Origin: Methylobacterium sp. J-078
GTDB taxonomy: Bacteria; Pseudomonadota; Alphaproteobacteria; Rhizobiales; Beijerinckiaceae
Length of the DNA stretch: 64,000 nucleotides
Assembly (NCBI RefSeq): GCF_022829285.1
Contig: NZ_JAKSYI010000118.1
Coordinates: forward strand, 90,767 to 154,766
Reading direction: 5' to 3'
Shown here: one piece after another, positions 43,285 through 54,244 of the stretch
Position numbering within the stretch: the first letter of the stretch is position 1
How the letters are laid out: each line of letters begins with the position of its first letter
Notes under the pieces: model-generated
What the model was told of the DNA's origin: nothing
What the model saw: only the letters and a program-made list of their open reading frames with translations
The model's database searches: none
Position numbers and translations under genes: made by a program

Positions 43285-44222
43285 CCCCCGTACTCGATTG
43301 CCTCGTCATCGGCGGCGGGCCCGCCGGATTGACCGCCGCGATCTACCTCGCAAGGTTCCGCCGCAGCGTGCTGTCCGTTGATAAGGGGTGGAGTCGCGCC
43401 AAGTGGATCACCCTCACCCATAACCTGCCGGGCTTTCCGGAGGGCGTCTCCGGGCCGGACCTGCTGGCCCGGATGCGCGAGCAGGCACGTCGGTATGGCG
43501 CCACGCTGGAGCATGGCACGGTCGAGGCGCTCCGGCGCGACGCGGATGGCCTGTTCCTGGCGAAGGTGGGCGACACCGAAGTGACCGCGCGAACCGTCCT
43601 GCTCGCCGCGGGCGTGGTCGAGAACAACCCACCCCTCCCTCACGTCGCGGAGGCGGTGATGGGCGGGCTCGTTCGGACCTGTCCGATCTGCGACGGCTAC
43701 GAGGCCATCGGCAAGACCATTGCCGTGCTCGGGAACGGCGAGCACGCCGCCGCGGAGGCGTTATTCATCCGGACCTTTTCGGCGCAGGTCACCCTTTTGA
43801 TGCCCGCATCCGGCGACGGGGGATTGTCTTCGGCGACGCGTTCCGCCCTATCGGCGGCCGGCATCGCGACCCTTCCGGTCGTGGTGAACTCCGTGGCCCT
43901 GGAAACGAGCGGCGTCACGGCCGTCGGCGTAGCCGACGGGGCCACGCACAGATTCGACAGGGTGTATTCGGCCTTCGGGATCGTTCCCCAGTCCATGCTG
44001 GCCGTCGCCGCAGACGCGAAGGTCGATGCCGCGAACCGGCTTTTCGTGGACGGACACCAGGAGACCTCGATCCGGGGACTTTTCGCGGCCGGCGACCTTG
44101 TCCGCGGCCTGAACCAGATCGCCGTCGCCGAGGGCGAGGCCGCGATAGCCGCAACCGCGATCCACAACCGGCTCGCCAGGGTCCTGGCTCGTGCAACGGC
44201 CACGGCGCCTGGGCCTGCTTAG
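43281..44222 (+). CDS. Thioredoxin reductase-like FAD/NAD(P)H oxidoreductase
   Basis: This 313-residue protein has the thioredoxin-reductase fold: FAD motif CLVIGGGPAGLTAAIYLARF at the start, a redox-active pair in RTCPICDGYE, the NAD(P)H motif VLGNGEHAAAEALF, and a C-terminal GLFAAGDLVRGLNQIAVAEGEAAIAAT. It could reduce a thioredoxin-like or other disulphide partner. The start overlaps the stop of the flavoprotein gene. A bidirectional terminator lies about 160 bases after its stop. Confidence 0.88.
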   Translation: MTPVLDCLVIGGGPAGLTAAIYLARFRRSVLSVDKGWSRAKWITLTHNLPGFPEGVSGPDLLARMREQARRYGATLEHGTVEALRRDADGLFLAKVGDTEVTARTVLLAAGVVENNPPLPHVAEAVMGGLVRTCPICDGYEAIGKTIAVLGNGEHAAAEALFIRTFSAQVTLLMPASGDGGLSSATRSALSAAGIATLPVVVNSVALETSGVTAVGVADGATHRFDRVYSAFGIVPQSMLAVAADAKVDAANRLFVDGHQETSIRGLFAAGDLVRGLNQIAVAEGEAAIAATAIHNRLARVLARATATAPGPA

Positions 44223-44380
44223 CCACTGATCAATGTATCTGAGCGGCGACGGGCCGTAGACGACCAGAGGAGGACCTATTGGTCGAAATCCGACATATGC
44301 CACCGGCCGCGCGAACGTCCGTTCGGGGTGGTCAGCGATAGGACCGCTTCCCATCGACCTGCCAGCAATCGCGGACAAGC

Positions 44381-44411
44381 GAAAACGGCCCCGCCGATGT
44401 GGGGCCGCTTT
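44381..44411. terminator. Bidirectional terminator between convergent genes
   Basis: CGGCCCC (44386-44392) and GGGGCCG (44401-44407) form a stem flanked by AAAA on the left and TTT on the right, so it can end transcription from both the reductase gene and the convergent quinone-oxidoreductase-like gene. Confidence 0.7.
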
Positions 44412-44435
44412 CGATGGTTGGTCCGACGTAGACGC

Positions 44436-45425
44436 TCAGACCGTCACCACGATCTTCCCGACCTGCTCGTTGCTTTCCATGAAGCGGGTCGCCTCCACGA
44501 TTGCGTCGAGAGTGAATGTCTTGGCGATAACGGGCTTCAGCGCGCCCGACGCCAGCCCTTCGACGATGAAGGCCTTGGCCTGCTCCAGCCGCTCCGGGTC
44601 CGTCGTGATCTCGAAGAGCTGGTAGCCCCGGATGGTGAGGTTCTTCCCGAGGAGTGACAGGACCGGCACCGGCACGTCGGCGACGTCGAGGGCGCCGTAC
44701 TGGAAGAAGATGCCAAGGGGGGAGAGCGCATCGAGGATCTTCGGCACCTCGGGTCCGCCGACCGGGTCGAAGGCGATGCGGGCGCCCTTGCCCTCGGTGA
44801 TCCTCCTGACCTCGGCGACGAGGTCCTGCTCGGACGTGGCGATGACATGCTGGGCCCCCGCCGCGAGAAGCGTCTCCCGCTTCGAGCTACCACGCGTGAG
44901 CGCGACCGAGACCCCACCGAGCATGTTGACGATCTGGATGGCGGCAAGCCCCACGCTCGACGAGGCGGCCCGGATCAGCACCACGTCGCCTTTCCGCATC
45001 CTGGCAATGTCGACCAGGGCGCCGTAGGCGGTGACGAACATCATCCAGGTCGCTGCGGCGTCCTCCCACGACAGGTTCTCAGGGTGCCTCACCACGCCGA
45101 AGGCCGGGGCGTTCACGAGTTCGCCGTGCAGGCCGTACTCGCCGAGCATGAAGCAGGGCACGACGCTGACCTTGTCGCCGACCGAGAAGCCCTCGACACC
45201 GGGACCGATCTTCTCGACCAGCCCCGCAGCCTCGTAGCCGGTGATGGCCGGGAACGTCGGCTGGGTGACGTACTGACCGGTGCGGAACATGACCTCGGCC
45301 CGGTTCAGGCCCATGGCCTTCACCCGGATCTGAACCTCGCCGGCCTTGGGGGCGGGCACCTCGACATCCTCGACCTTGAGGACCTCGGGGCCACCGATCT
45401 CGTGGAAGCGTACGATGCGTGACAT
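44436..45425 (-). CDS. Quinone oxidoreductase-like MDR-family dehydrogenase
   Basis: This 329-residue protein belongs to the medium-chain dehydrogenase/reductase superfamily: a GroES-like N-terminal half (VPAPKAGEVQIRVKAMGLNRAEVMFRTGQY, GYEAAGLVEKIGPGVEGFSVGDKV) and a Rossmann domain with AASSSVGLAAIQIVNMLGG. The catalytic and structural zinc Cys clusters of alcohol dehydrogenases are absent, which is typical of NADPH:quinone reductases. It is read together with the F420-reductase-like gene upstream (33-base gap), divergent from a LysR regulator. Confidence 0.87.
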   Translation of the reverse strand: MSRIVRFHEIGGPEVLKVEDVEVPAPKAGEVQIRVKAMGLNRAEVMFRTGQYVTQPTFPAITGYEAAGLVEKIGPGVEGFSVGDKVSVVPCFMLGEYGLHGELVNAPAFGVVRHPENLSWEDAAATWMMFVTAYGALVDIARMRKGDVVLIRAASSSVGLAAIQIVNMLGGVSVALTRGSSKRETLLAAGAQHVIATSEQDLVAEVRRITEGKGARIAFDPVGGPEVPKILDALSPLGIFFQYGALDVADVPVPVLSLLGKNLTIRGYQLFEITTDPERLEQAKAFIVEGLASGALKPVIAKTFTLDAIVEATRFMESNEQVGKIVVTV

Positions 45426-45458
45426 GGCTCTCTCCTTGAGGGGAATGACGGGAGCGGC

Positions 45459-46088
45459 TCAGGCCGCCTTGATCCAGGCCGGGGCTGCCGAGGTGCCCCA
45501 GCCGAGGAAGAACCCGAAGTGGATGTTGATCTCGCCGACCGGCTCCAGGTAGCGGGAGTTGCTCAGCGGACCGGCATCGACGGGGGTGAACCCGACAGAG
45601 GATGCCAGGGCCGAGACGGCTTCCTTGGCGGCCTCGTCATCACCGGCGACGAAGACCTGCACCTCTCGGCCCTCGCGTGCCTCGGCGGGGAGCAGTTGGG
45701 CGAAGATCGTGTTGAACGCCTTTACGACCCTCGCGCCCGGAACCAGCTTCTGGATCTCCTCGGCGGCCGACGTCGTGTGTCCGACGGTGAGCGCCTTGTA
45801 GTCCGGCGTGATCGGGTTCGAGATGTCGACGACGATCTTGCCGGTGAGGTCGCCGACACCCTTCAGGGCCTCGCCGGCCGAGCCGTAGTTCACCGCCAGG
45901 ACGACGATGTCGGCGAGCTTCGCGGCGGCCTGCGTACCCCCGCCCTGGGCGCGAGGCCCGATCTCGCTGGCGAGCGCGGCGGCCTTGGCCGGGTCCCGGT
46001 GACCGATGGCGATGTCGATGCCCTTGGAGGCGAGAAGCCGGGCCAAGCCGCCGCCCATGTTGCCGGTGCCGATGATCGCGATGGTCAT
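45459..46088 (-). CDS. NADPH-dependent F420 reductase-like NAD(P)-binding protein
   Basis: This 209-residue protein has the Rossmann motif IAIIGTGNMGGGLARLLASKG and the shape of the NpdG-like/YpsC group often annotated as NADPH-dependent F420 reductase or NAD(P)-binding domain protein. In bacteria without F420 these usually act on other substrates. The ATG at 46088 fits the family start. It is divergent from a LysR gene with a dyad in between and is followed by the quinone-oxidoreductase-like gene. Confidence 0.85.
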   Translation of the reverse strand: MTIAIIGTGNMGGGLARLLASKGIDIAIGHRDPAKAAALASEIGPRAQGGGTQAAAKLADIVVLAVNYGSAGEALKGVGDLTGKIVVDISNPITPDYKALTVGHTTSAAEEIQKLVPGARVVKAFNTIFAQLLPAEAREGREVQVFVAGDDEAAKEAVSALASSVGFTPVDAGPLSNSRYLEPVGEINIHFGFFLGWGTSAAPAWIKAA

Positions 46089-46179
46089 GTGCTCAACTCC
46101 CGAAGCGCCGCCCCGTGGGGCGTTGGAGGGGTTGTGAGGCATGACGGATGATGGATAAATCGCCGTCCGACGTGCACAC

Positions 46180-46198
46180 TTGAAACAATGGGTTTCAA
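46180..46198. promoter_or_regulatory. LysR-type operator dyad
   Basis: TTGAAAC and GTTTCAA flank AATGG, forming a perfect 7-base inverted repeat that ends 3 bases before the LysR start codon. It is well placed to control both the regulator and the divergent reductase genes. Confidence 0.65.
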
Positions 46199-46201
46199 AT
46201 C

Positions 46202-47116
46202 ATGGACCGGCTCGCGAGCATGGCCATCTTTGCTAAGGCCGTCGAGGTAGGGTCGTTCTCGGCCGCCGCGGACGCACTCTCGATGTCGTCCCAGATGGTG
46301 GGCAAGCATGTGCGGACCCTGGAGGATCACCTCGGGGCCAAGCTCATCAACCGCACGACCCGCCGTCAAAGCGTCACCGAGATGGGTCGCGCTTTCCACG
46401 AACGGGTGCGGACGATACTGGCGGAGGTCGAGGCGGCGGAGGCCTTGGCGGCGGAGAGCCTGGCCATCCCGCGCGGGCGTATCCGGGTGAACGCCCCGGT
46501 CACGTTCGGAGCCCACGAACTGGCCTTGGTGCTTCCGGATTATCTGGCCGCCAACCCCGGGGTCGACGTCGAGTTGACGCTCGCGGACCGGACGGTCGAC
46601 CTGATCGACGAGGGGTACGATGCCGTCTTCCGCGTAGGGCCTCTCGGTGACAGCGGCCTCATCGCCCGGTCGCTGCAGCCCATGAGGATGGTCCTCTGCG
46701 CGGCCCCCGCCTACGTCGAGGCGCGAGGCATTCCTACGTCACCGGATGACCTGCGGGGACACGAATGCCTCGGCTTCGCCTACGGCTCGACGCGGAACCA
46801 GTGGTCCTTCGATGGACCAACCCGTGCTGTCACCATCGATGTCTCCTGCCGGCACATCGTCAACAACGGCCAGGCTCTGCTGACCCTGGCGGTGGCGGGA
46901 ATGGGCATCCTGCTGCAACCCGCATCGCTGGTCCGGGAGGCCCTCGCATCGGGAAGGCTCGTCCACCTGCTGCCGGACTACGAGCCCCCGATGCATCACA
47001 TGCACATCCTCTACGCCCCGGATCGGCGCATCACTCCCAAGCTGAGATCCTTCCTGGACTTCATCGTCACGCGCTTCGGTAGCTCGGACAAAGCGGTCGG
47101 GGCCACGACCCGTTAG
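46202..47116 (+). CDS. LysR-family transcriptional regulator
   Basis: This 304-residue protein has the LysR helix-turn-helix (FAKAVEVGSFSAAADALSMSSQMVGKHVRTLEDHLGAKLINRTTRR in essence) and the effector-binding domain after residue 90. It most likely regulates the divergent pair of reductase genes through the TTGAAAC dyad located directly before its own start codon. The inducer is unknown, but this gene set (F420-reductase-like plus quinone-reductase-like) is typical of electrophile or quinone stress responses. Confidence 0.9.
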   Translation: MDRLASMAIFAKAVEVGSFSAAADALSMSSQMVGKHVRTLEDHLGAKLINRTTRRQSVTEMGRAFHERVRTILAEVEAAEALAAESLAIPRGRIRVNAPVTFGAHELALVLPDYLAANPGVDVELTLADRTVDLIDEGYDAVFRVGPLGDSGLIARSLQPMRMVLCAAPAYVEARGIPTSPDDLRGHECLGFAYGSTRNQWSFDGPTRAVTIDVSCRHIVNNGQALLTLAVAGMGILLQPASLVREALASGRLVHLLPDYEPPMHHMHILYAPDRRITPKLRSFLDFIVTRFGSSDKAVGATTR

Positions 47117-47237
47117 ACGACGAGCCATTGCGCTCTGAGCGTCTGCTATCGATCCAATCGTCGGTTGAGTTCTACGACATGATCGGGTCGGAGGCGGACG
47201 GCATCATACGTCGGGTCTTGATCACTAAGCCGCCGGC

Positions 47238-48842
47238 TCACGCATCCTGCAGGTCGTGCAGTGCCCGGTACGCCTTGAACAGGACGCGGGGATCGAACTT
47301 GCCCTGGTAGACCGCGGGCGGCTCGCGTTGGAGCCTGAGCAGGCCGTAGACGGCGGCCTGGGCGGAGCGGATCGAGTATTCGACGGTGAACACCACGTCG
47401 TCGGGCAACTCGCAGAACTGGCCCATGAGCCCGAGGTTGGTCGTGCCCCTCGGGATGACCTGCGGCCGGTCGCCTGGCTCGCGCGGCAGGAACTGGCTGG
47501 TGATGAACGGCATCATGCAGGGAATGCAGATGGCCTTGTCGAGGATGCCGGCCGCCTCCGCCTCGATGCGCAGGTGGCCAAGGATCTCGGTCATGATCTC
47601 GCGGCCGGTGCAGGCCGACATCGGCTTCCTGACGAAGTTGCCCGGCTGGTCGACCGCGAGGCCGTAACCCCAGAACACCCCGACGTCCTTCGGCTGGCCG
47701 ATGAAGTGAGGCTGGAACGGGATGACGATGGAGGCGAGCCAGTTCGAGCGCGGGAAGGTGACGAGGCCGCCCTCGCCGGGCACGTTGCCGGTGAAGTCCT
47801 GTACCAGCCGCAGGAACGTCGGGTCGTGCAGGGTGGTGGTGAAGGACACCCATTTGGACTGGTCGATGTGGTCGGCGAATACGGCCGGGCGCCCGAATTC
47901 GGGAGCGTCCTCCGCCAGTCTTTCCCAAAGCATCCAGGCGCCGCCATCCGTCTTGCCCTTGAGCACGGGCGCGTGATCCATGCCGCCCAAGGATGAGCCT
48001 TCGGTCATCGAGCCCAACGTGACGAGGACGAGGTCGCCCTCCCTCACGCGGATCTCCCCGGTCTCGCCCCGACGGTCGTAGACGATGCCCGACACGGTGC
48101 GTCGATCCTCTTCCCGCCAGAGGCTCAGGTCGGTCACCCGCGTATCGAAGGTGAAGACGACGCCGCGCTCGTCGAGCCACTTGCGCAGCGGCAGCACCAT
48201 CGAATCGTACTGGTTGTAGACCGTCCGCATGATGCCGTGGAGGCGGTTGAAGCCCGAGACCATGTGGGCGAAGCGGACGAGGTAGCGCTTGAACTCGACC
48301 GCCCCGTGCCAGGGCTGGAAGGCGAAGGTCGTGCACCACATGAACCAGAAGTTCGTCTCGAAGAACGACGGGTCGAACTGGTCGGCGATGGTGGTTTTCC
48401 CGAGCATCGATTCCGGGAGGAGGGCGAGGCGCTCGATGGTCAGGATGTGACCTTCGTCGAGGCCGAATTGGGGGGCCGTCAGACGCTGTCCGTCGCTGAC
48501 CAGGCGCGCCTTCGACGAGGTCTTCATCGTCTCGTTCCAGGCGAAGGTCTCCTGGGTCACCGTCTGGGTCCCATTGAGCGTCGGGATCGAGGCGAACAGG
48601 TCGAAGGTGCAGAGATATTTGCTCTCCAGCATGCGTCCGCCGCGCAGGACGTAGCCGTCGTTCGGGCTGCCCGATCCGTCGAGGCTGCCTCCCAGGACGC
48701 CGCTCTCCTCGATCACGGTGATGTCGCAACCCGGCATGTCGCCGTCGCGGATCAGGAACGCCGCCGCGGCCAGGGAGGCGATGCCACCACCGACGAGGTA
48801 GGCTTTCCGGTCCGGGGGAGCGGTGGTTTCGGCATGGGCCAT
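47238..48842 (-). CDS. ohyA: Oleate hydratase (myosin-cross-reactive antigen family)
   Basis: This 534-residue FAD protein matches the oleate hydratase family in length and sequence: N-terminal FAD motif YLVGGGIASLAAAAFLIRDG, DITVIEESGVLGGSLDGSG, and GNFVRKPMSACTGREIMTEIL and GLMGQFCELPDDVVFTVEYS near the end. It adds water to the 9,10 double bond of oleic acid and similar fatty acids to give 10-hydroxy acids, which detoxifies free fatty acids at the inner face of the membrane. It is divergent from the chaperone operon, and a FNR/FixK-like box lies 70 bases upstream. Confidence 0.93.
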   Translation of the reverse strand: MAHAETTAPPDRKAYLVGGGIASLAAAAFLIRDGDMPGCDITVIEESGVLGGSLDGSGSPNDGYVLRGGRMLESKYLCTFDLFASIPTLNGTQTVTQETFAWNETMKTSSKARLVSDGQRLTAPQFGLDEGHILTIERLALLPESMLGKTTIADQFDPSFFETNFWFMWCTTFAFQPWHGAVEFKRYLVRFAHMVSGFNRLHGIMRTVYNQYDSMVLPLRKWLDERGVVFTFDTRVTDLSLWREEDRRTVSGIVYDRRGETGEIRVREGDLVLVTLGSMTEGSSLGGMDHAPVLKGKTDGGAWMLWERLAEDAPEFGRPAVFADHIDQSKWVSFTTTLHDPTFLRLVQDFTGNVPGEGGLVTFPRSNWLASIVIPFQPHFIGQPKDVGVFWGYGLAVDQPGNFVRKPMSACTGREIMTEILGHLRIEAEAAGILDKAICIPCMMPFITSQFLPREPGDRPQVIPRGTTNLGLMGQFCELPDDVVFTVEYSIRSAQAAVYGLLRLQREPPAVYQGKFDPRVLFKAYRALHDLQDA

Positions 48843-48911
48843 GCGGTGTCTTGCCTTTGAGCGTGTCTTCAGAAGTGTAAGCCGAGACTATTCGAAGGGC
48901 TCGAAGCGTCT

Positions 48912-48925
48912 TTGATCCAGGACAA
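48912..48925. promoter_or_regulatory. FNR/FixK-like box
   Basis: TTGATCCAGGACAA lies midway between the divergent oleate hydratase gene (start 48842) and the first gene of the chaperone operon (start 49008). The distance to each start is about right for an activator site near -41 of both promoters. Confidence 0.55.
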
Positions 48926-49007
48926 AGCCGCCCGGCGGGATGGGGCTCATAGACGTTCGGCGATGGATCGGAGCCGGGTGCCCGACATCGGACGAAGGTG
49001 ATCCCAG

Positions 49008-49349
49008 ATGCGTCTTCCCGTCCTGCTCCTGTCAGCCGTGTTCGCACTGGCGATGACCGAGGTCGGGTTCGCCCAGGCCACCCTTCCGAACGACGACGTG
49101 AACAGCGCGAACAATCCCGGCACGGTGAGGGACGCCGCGCCGGCTCGGGTGGAGGCCCTGGACTGCACCTGCCGCACCACGGCAGCGGATGCGGCCGCCT
49201 CGCCCAAGCCGGAAAGCGACACCGCGCCGGGCGACCGGATCATCGACTGCAGCTGCCACAAGGGCGTTCCGGACACGACCGGAGCCCTGGTCGGCCCCGA
49301 CGCTGCGGTGACCGGTTCGGCCGGCGACGTCGCGGTCCCGTCGCGCTGA
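49008..49349 (+). CDS. Secreted small protein with two Cys-x-Cys motifs
   Basis: This 113-residue protein has a clear signal peptide (LPVLLLSAVFALAMTEVGFAQA) and a mature, mostly disordered part with LDCTCRTTA and IDCSCHKG, which are two spaced C-x-C pairs. These might bind a metal or form disulphides in the periplasm. It is the first gene after the FNR/FixK-like box and leads the row to dnaK. The family is not recognised. Confidence 0.65.
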   Translation: MRLPVLLLSAVFALAMTEVGFAQATLPNDDVNSANNPGTVRDAAPARVEALDCTCRTTAADAAASPKPESDTAPGDRIIDCSCHKGVPDTTGALVGPDAAVTGSAGDVAVPSR

Positions 49350-49375
49350 TCGGCACCACCCAGGGAAGGTCGGAC

Positions 49376-49585
49376 ATGAACCGCGGACCCGCTAGCGCGA
49401 CGCCCACCGAGGAATTCCAGCGCGAGACCTGGGAGGACGATGGCGGCGCGGGCCTGACGGGACCTCGCACAACGAGCCGGGTCCCCATCAAAGCTCCGGC
49501 CTCCCCGAACGCCGGGCGCGTCTCGCCGGATCGGACGTCTCGACGGGCCGGCCCGGGCATTCAGCAGACCACCCCCCGAACCTGA
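49376..49585 (+). CDS. Small hypothetical protein, disordered
   Basis: This 69-residue, polar protein (NRGPASATPTEEFQRETWEDDGG...) has no structured domain that I can see. It starts 26 bases after the secreted CxC protein, with AGGGAAGG upstream of the ATG, and lies 78 bases before dnaK. It may be a genuine small gene of the same operon. Confidence 0.45.
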   Translation: MNRGPASATPTEEFQRETWEDDGGAGLTGPRTTSRVPIKAPASPNAGRVSPDRTSRRAGPGIQQTTPRT

Positions 49586-49663
49586 CCCGTCACGAATTTG
49601 GACGCCGCCGGAGAAGCATGCCGGCAGCCGCATCCCTCACCACAGACATCACGGAGACCAACC

Positions 49664-51546
<1,883 letters not shown>

Positions 51547-51550
<4 letters not shown>

Positions 51551-52113
51551 CCGGTCCGGCATTCGAGGGGGAGCGACCGATGCCCGAGACCATGAACGGT
51601 GCCGCGTCACCCAACGGGGAGGCCGCGGATCTCGCGGCCCTCCAGGCCGAGAACGCATCCCTGCAGGATCGCCTGATGCGGGCGCTCGCCGAGACCGAGA
51701 ACGTTCGGAGGCGCGGCGAGCGCGGCGTCGATGATGCCAGGAAGTTTGCGGTGCAGGGTCTCGCGACCGCGCTTCTACCCGTTGCCGACAACCTCGGTCG
51801 CGCCGTTGCGGCCGGCACGGCCAGCCCCGGCGCAGGCCCGGAAGCCAACGCGTCCCTGCTCGAAGGCGTCGGGGCGACCGAACGGATGCTGACCTCCGCC
51901 CTCGAACGGTTCGGCATCCATCGGATGCCGGCCCTCGGGACGCCGTTCGATCCGAAGGCGCACGAGGCGATGCGGGAGATCGAGGACGCGACCCACCCTC
52001 CCGGGACCGTCGTCGAGGTCATGGAGGATGGCTTCACCCTCCATGACCGCCTCCTGCGACCGGCCCGGGTCAGCGTCTCGAAGGGCCAGGCCGGGAACGG
52101 CACCGGAGGCTGA
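51547..52113 (+). CDS. grpE: GrpE nucleotide exchange factor
   Basis: This 188-residue protein has the GrpE pattern: an N-terminal coiled coil (LQAENASLQDRLMRALAETENVRRRGERGVDDARKFAVQGLATALLPVADNLGRA in essence) and the C-terminal beta domain (FDPKAHEAMREIEDATHPPGTVVEVMEDGFTLHDRLLRPARVSV). It releases ADP from DnaK. The ATG overlaps the stop of dnaK (ATGA); a second possible ATG lies at 51580. Confidence 0.93.
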
Positions 52114-52161
52114 TACGGCCATCATCAGCCACGACGACATCCCGGACCGGAGGAATCCGTA

Positions 52162-53067
52162 TTGAGCGACGATCCGTACAAGGTCCTGGGCGTGAAGCGG
52201 GACGTCTCCGAGGCTGACCTGCGCACGGCCTATCGGAAGCTTGCCAAGAAGCTGCATCCCGACCTCAACCCCGGCAACAAAAAAGCCGAGGAGAGCTTCA
52301 AGGCGGTGGCGACCGCCTACGACCTGCTGAACGACCCGGCCAAGCGCGCCCAGTTCGACCGCGGCGAGATCGACGCGTCCGGCAGCGAGCGGCCGCGCCA
52401 GCCATATTACCGCGAGCAGGCAGAGCGCGACGCCGGCCATCCCTACGGCGGCGATCAGGGGTTCGGTGATTTCGGCGGCGAGGACATCTTTGCGCAGATG
52501 TTCGGTCGCGCCGGCCGCGGCGATCCCAACCGGCCCGGTACGGACGCCCGCTACCGGCTGGAGCTCGACTTCCTGGAGGCGTTCAACGGCGGGAAGCGCA
52601 CGCTGACGCTTCCCGACAGCCACGCCCTGGACGTCACGATCCCACCCGGCACGCGGACGGGGCAGACGCTGCGCCTGCGCGGCAAGGGTGGACCTGGCAT
52701 CGGCAAGGGGCCGCCGGGTGATGCCCTGATCGAGGTCGAGGTCCGTCCCCACGCCCTGTTCAAGCTGAAGGGGGACGACATCCACGTCGATCTGCCGCTG
52801 TCGCTCCGCGATGCGGTCCTCGGCGGCAGGGTCAGCGTGCCGACGCCGTCCGGCCCTGTTTCCATGACCGTTCCGAGGTGGAGCAACACCGGCGCCGTGC
52901 TCCGCCTGAAGGGTAAGGGCATGGTCCGGGGCGCCGCTGCCGGTGACGAGTACGTCACGCTGCGGCTGACCCTGCCGGCCGAGCCGGATGCGGAGTTGCA
53001 GGACTTCGTATCCCGGTGGGGGACCGCGAAGCCTCATGGGACCCGGCAAGCCGAGGAGACGCTATGA
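52162..53067 (+). CDS. cbpA: CbpA-type DnaJ co-chaperone without zinc finger
   Basis: This 301-residue J protein has a J domain (about 1-70, with the HPD motif in KKLHPDLNPG), a Gly-rich linker and a C-terminal substrate-binding domain (LDFLEAFNGGKRTLTLPDSHALDVTIPPG; LRLRGKGGPG). The zinc-finger repeats of DnaJ are absent, which makes it CbpA-like. The start is a TTG at 52162 preceded by GGAGGA. It delivers substrates to DnaK and stimulates its ATPase. Its stop overlaps the next start codon (ATGA). Confidence 0.9.
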   Translation: MSDDPYKVLGVKRDVSEADLRTAYRKLAKKLHPDLNPGNKKAEESFKAVATAYDLLNDPAKRAQFDRGEIDASGSERPRQPYYREQAERDAGHPYGGDQGFGDFGGEDIFAQMFGRAGRGDPNRPGTDARYRLELDFLEAFNGGKRTLTLPDSHALDVTIPPGTRTGQTLRLRGKGGPGIGKGPPGDALIEVEVRPHALFKLKGDDIHVDLPLSLRDAVLGGRVSVPTPSGPVSMTVPRWSNTGAVLRLKGKGMVRGAAAGDEYVTLRLTLPAEPDAELQDFVSRWGTAKPHGTRQAEETL

Positions 53068-53408
53068 TGGAAATGAGAGAGTTCATGGTCCGCGCAAGCG
53101 TCGAGACCGCGGTCCTGCATGCGTGGATCGATACCGGCTGGCTCATCCCCGACGGGACCGAGGGGCGATGGACGTTCCGCGAGATCGACCTCGGCCGCGC
53201 TCAGCTCATCCAGGACCTGGAGCGCGACTTCGGCGTGAACGACGAGGGCATCGTCCTCATCCTCGATCTCGTCGACCGGATGAGCGGCATGCGTCGCACC
53301 CTCGGCCATCTCGCCGTGGCGATCCGCCGGGAACCGGAACACGTCCAGGACCGGATCGCCGATGGGGTCCGCGAGGCCAGTCGGAACGTCACCGAGCTTG
53401 CCTCCTGA
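53064..53408 (+). CDS. cbpM: CbpM-like modulator of the J protein
   Basis: This 114-residue protein matches the CbpM/MerR-like modulator family (FMVRASVETAVLHAWIDTGWLIPDG; REIDLGRAQLIQDLERDFGVNDEGIVLILDLVDRM). CbpM binds the J domain of CbpA and blocks its action on DnaK. Translational coupling (ATGA) to the CbpA-like gene supports the pair. Its 3' end overlaps the convergent SPW gene by 20 bases. Confidence 0.87.
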   Translation: MMEMREFMVRASVETAVLHAWIDTGWLIPDGTEGRWTFREIDLGRAQLIQDLERDFGVNDEGIVLILDLVDRMSGMRRTLGHLAVAIRREPEHVQDRIADGVREASRNVTELAS

Positions 53409-53964
53409 GACGGACAGGGTGTCCAGCGGCCGTACCACGTCCGCCGACTGGCGATGATCGGTCTTGGTTGAGCAATCCTCGCTCCGCCGCTCCGCGGAAT
53501 GGCGACACCGAGGCGGTTTCCGAAGTGATGTGATCGCGTTGATCCTGAGTGGCCGAGCGCTGGGATTCCACGACCGTTCGCGTGATGTCGAGCCCGGCGG
53601 TCACCACGATGGCAAGACCGAGGACGACCGGCATCGAGACGGCGGGCTCTGCCATCGGCGAGGCGAGGACCGCGTCCGGCGGCACGAAGGCCCGTTGCAG
53701 GAACCAGGGTGAGACCGCCACCCATGCGCCCAGCACCCCCGAGCCCCACCGCGTCCAGGGCTCCGGCTCGGGCCCGTCGAGGAAGGCCAGGCCCATGACG
53801 GCGAGACCGCATCCGGTCGCGCTCAGCATGGCGGGGAAGTTGCCCGTCTCGATGAAGAGGAAGGGCGTCAGGACGACGAGCGCCCCCAGTACGGCCGAGA
53901 TGCCGTCGAGCATGCCTCCGACGTCGTTCCCGGCCCCGGGGGACCTTCGTTGTTTCCCGCCCAT
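53389..53964 (-). CDS. SPW repeat membrane protein
   Basis: This 191-residue protein has four hydrophobic segments and a recognisable SPW motif (GAWVAVSPWFL), the hallmark of a small family of inner-membrane proteins of unknown function. The C-terminal 60 residues are polar. ATG 53964 has GGAG at a good distance; a GTG at 53991 is an alternative. A FNR/FixK-like box lies 100 bases upstream, shared with the divergent MFS gene. Confidence 0.8.
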   Translation of the reverse strand: MGGKQRRSPGAGNDVGGMLDGISAVLGALVVLTPFLFIETGNFPAMLSATGCGLAVMGLAFLDGPEPEPWTRWGSGVLGAWVAVSPWFLQRAFVPPDAVLASPMAEPAVSMPVVLGLAIVVTAGLDITRTVVESQRSATQDQRDHITSETASVSPFRGAAERGLLNQDRSSPVGGRGTAAGHPVRLRRQAR

Positions 53965-54063
53965 GTCACCCGCTCCACGTGGGCCGATCACGGTCGCGAG
54001 CGAGGTCCGCCCATCGAGGTGCCGGCAAGGAACGAGCTTAGGGCCGGCAGGCGGGCGGTATCC

Positions 54064-54077
54064 TTGATCCAGCGCAA
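54064..54077. promoter_or_regulatory. FNR/FixK-like box
   Basis: TTGATCCAGCGCAA, the best of the three such sites in the window, lies between the divergent SPW gene (start 53964) and MFS transporter gene (start 54245). It is the form commonly seen upstream of FixK-controlled genes in Hyphomicrobiales. Confidence 0.6.
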
Positions 54078-54244
54078 GGCTTCGTCCCGAGCCCCGACCT
54101 AGGGTCTTCGTGTCCCCTCGGTCGCTCGCAGGACGCGTCCCCTCATCAGGGGCTCTCGGTGCTGCGAACGAACACGGAAGAGCATGCCTCCCGTGGGGAC
54201 ATCACGAAACCGCGGCCTGCCGCGAATGCCGGAGAGATCTCGAA

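Noticed and set aside
45469..45485. TTGATCCAGGCC as a further FNR/FixK-like box
   Set aside because: It lacks the CAA half and lies inside a coding region.
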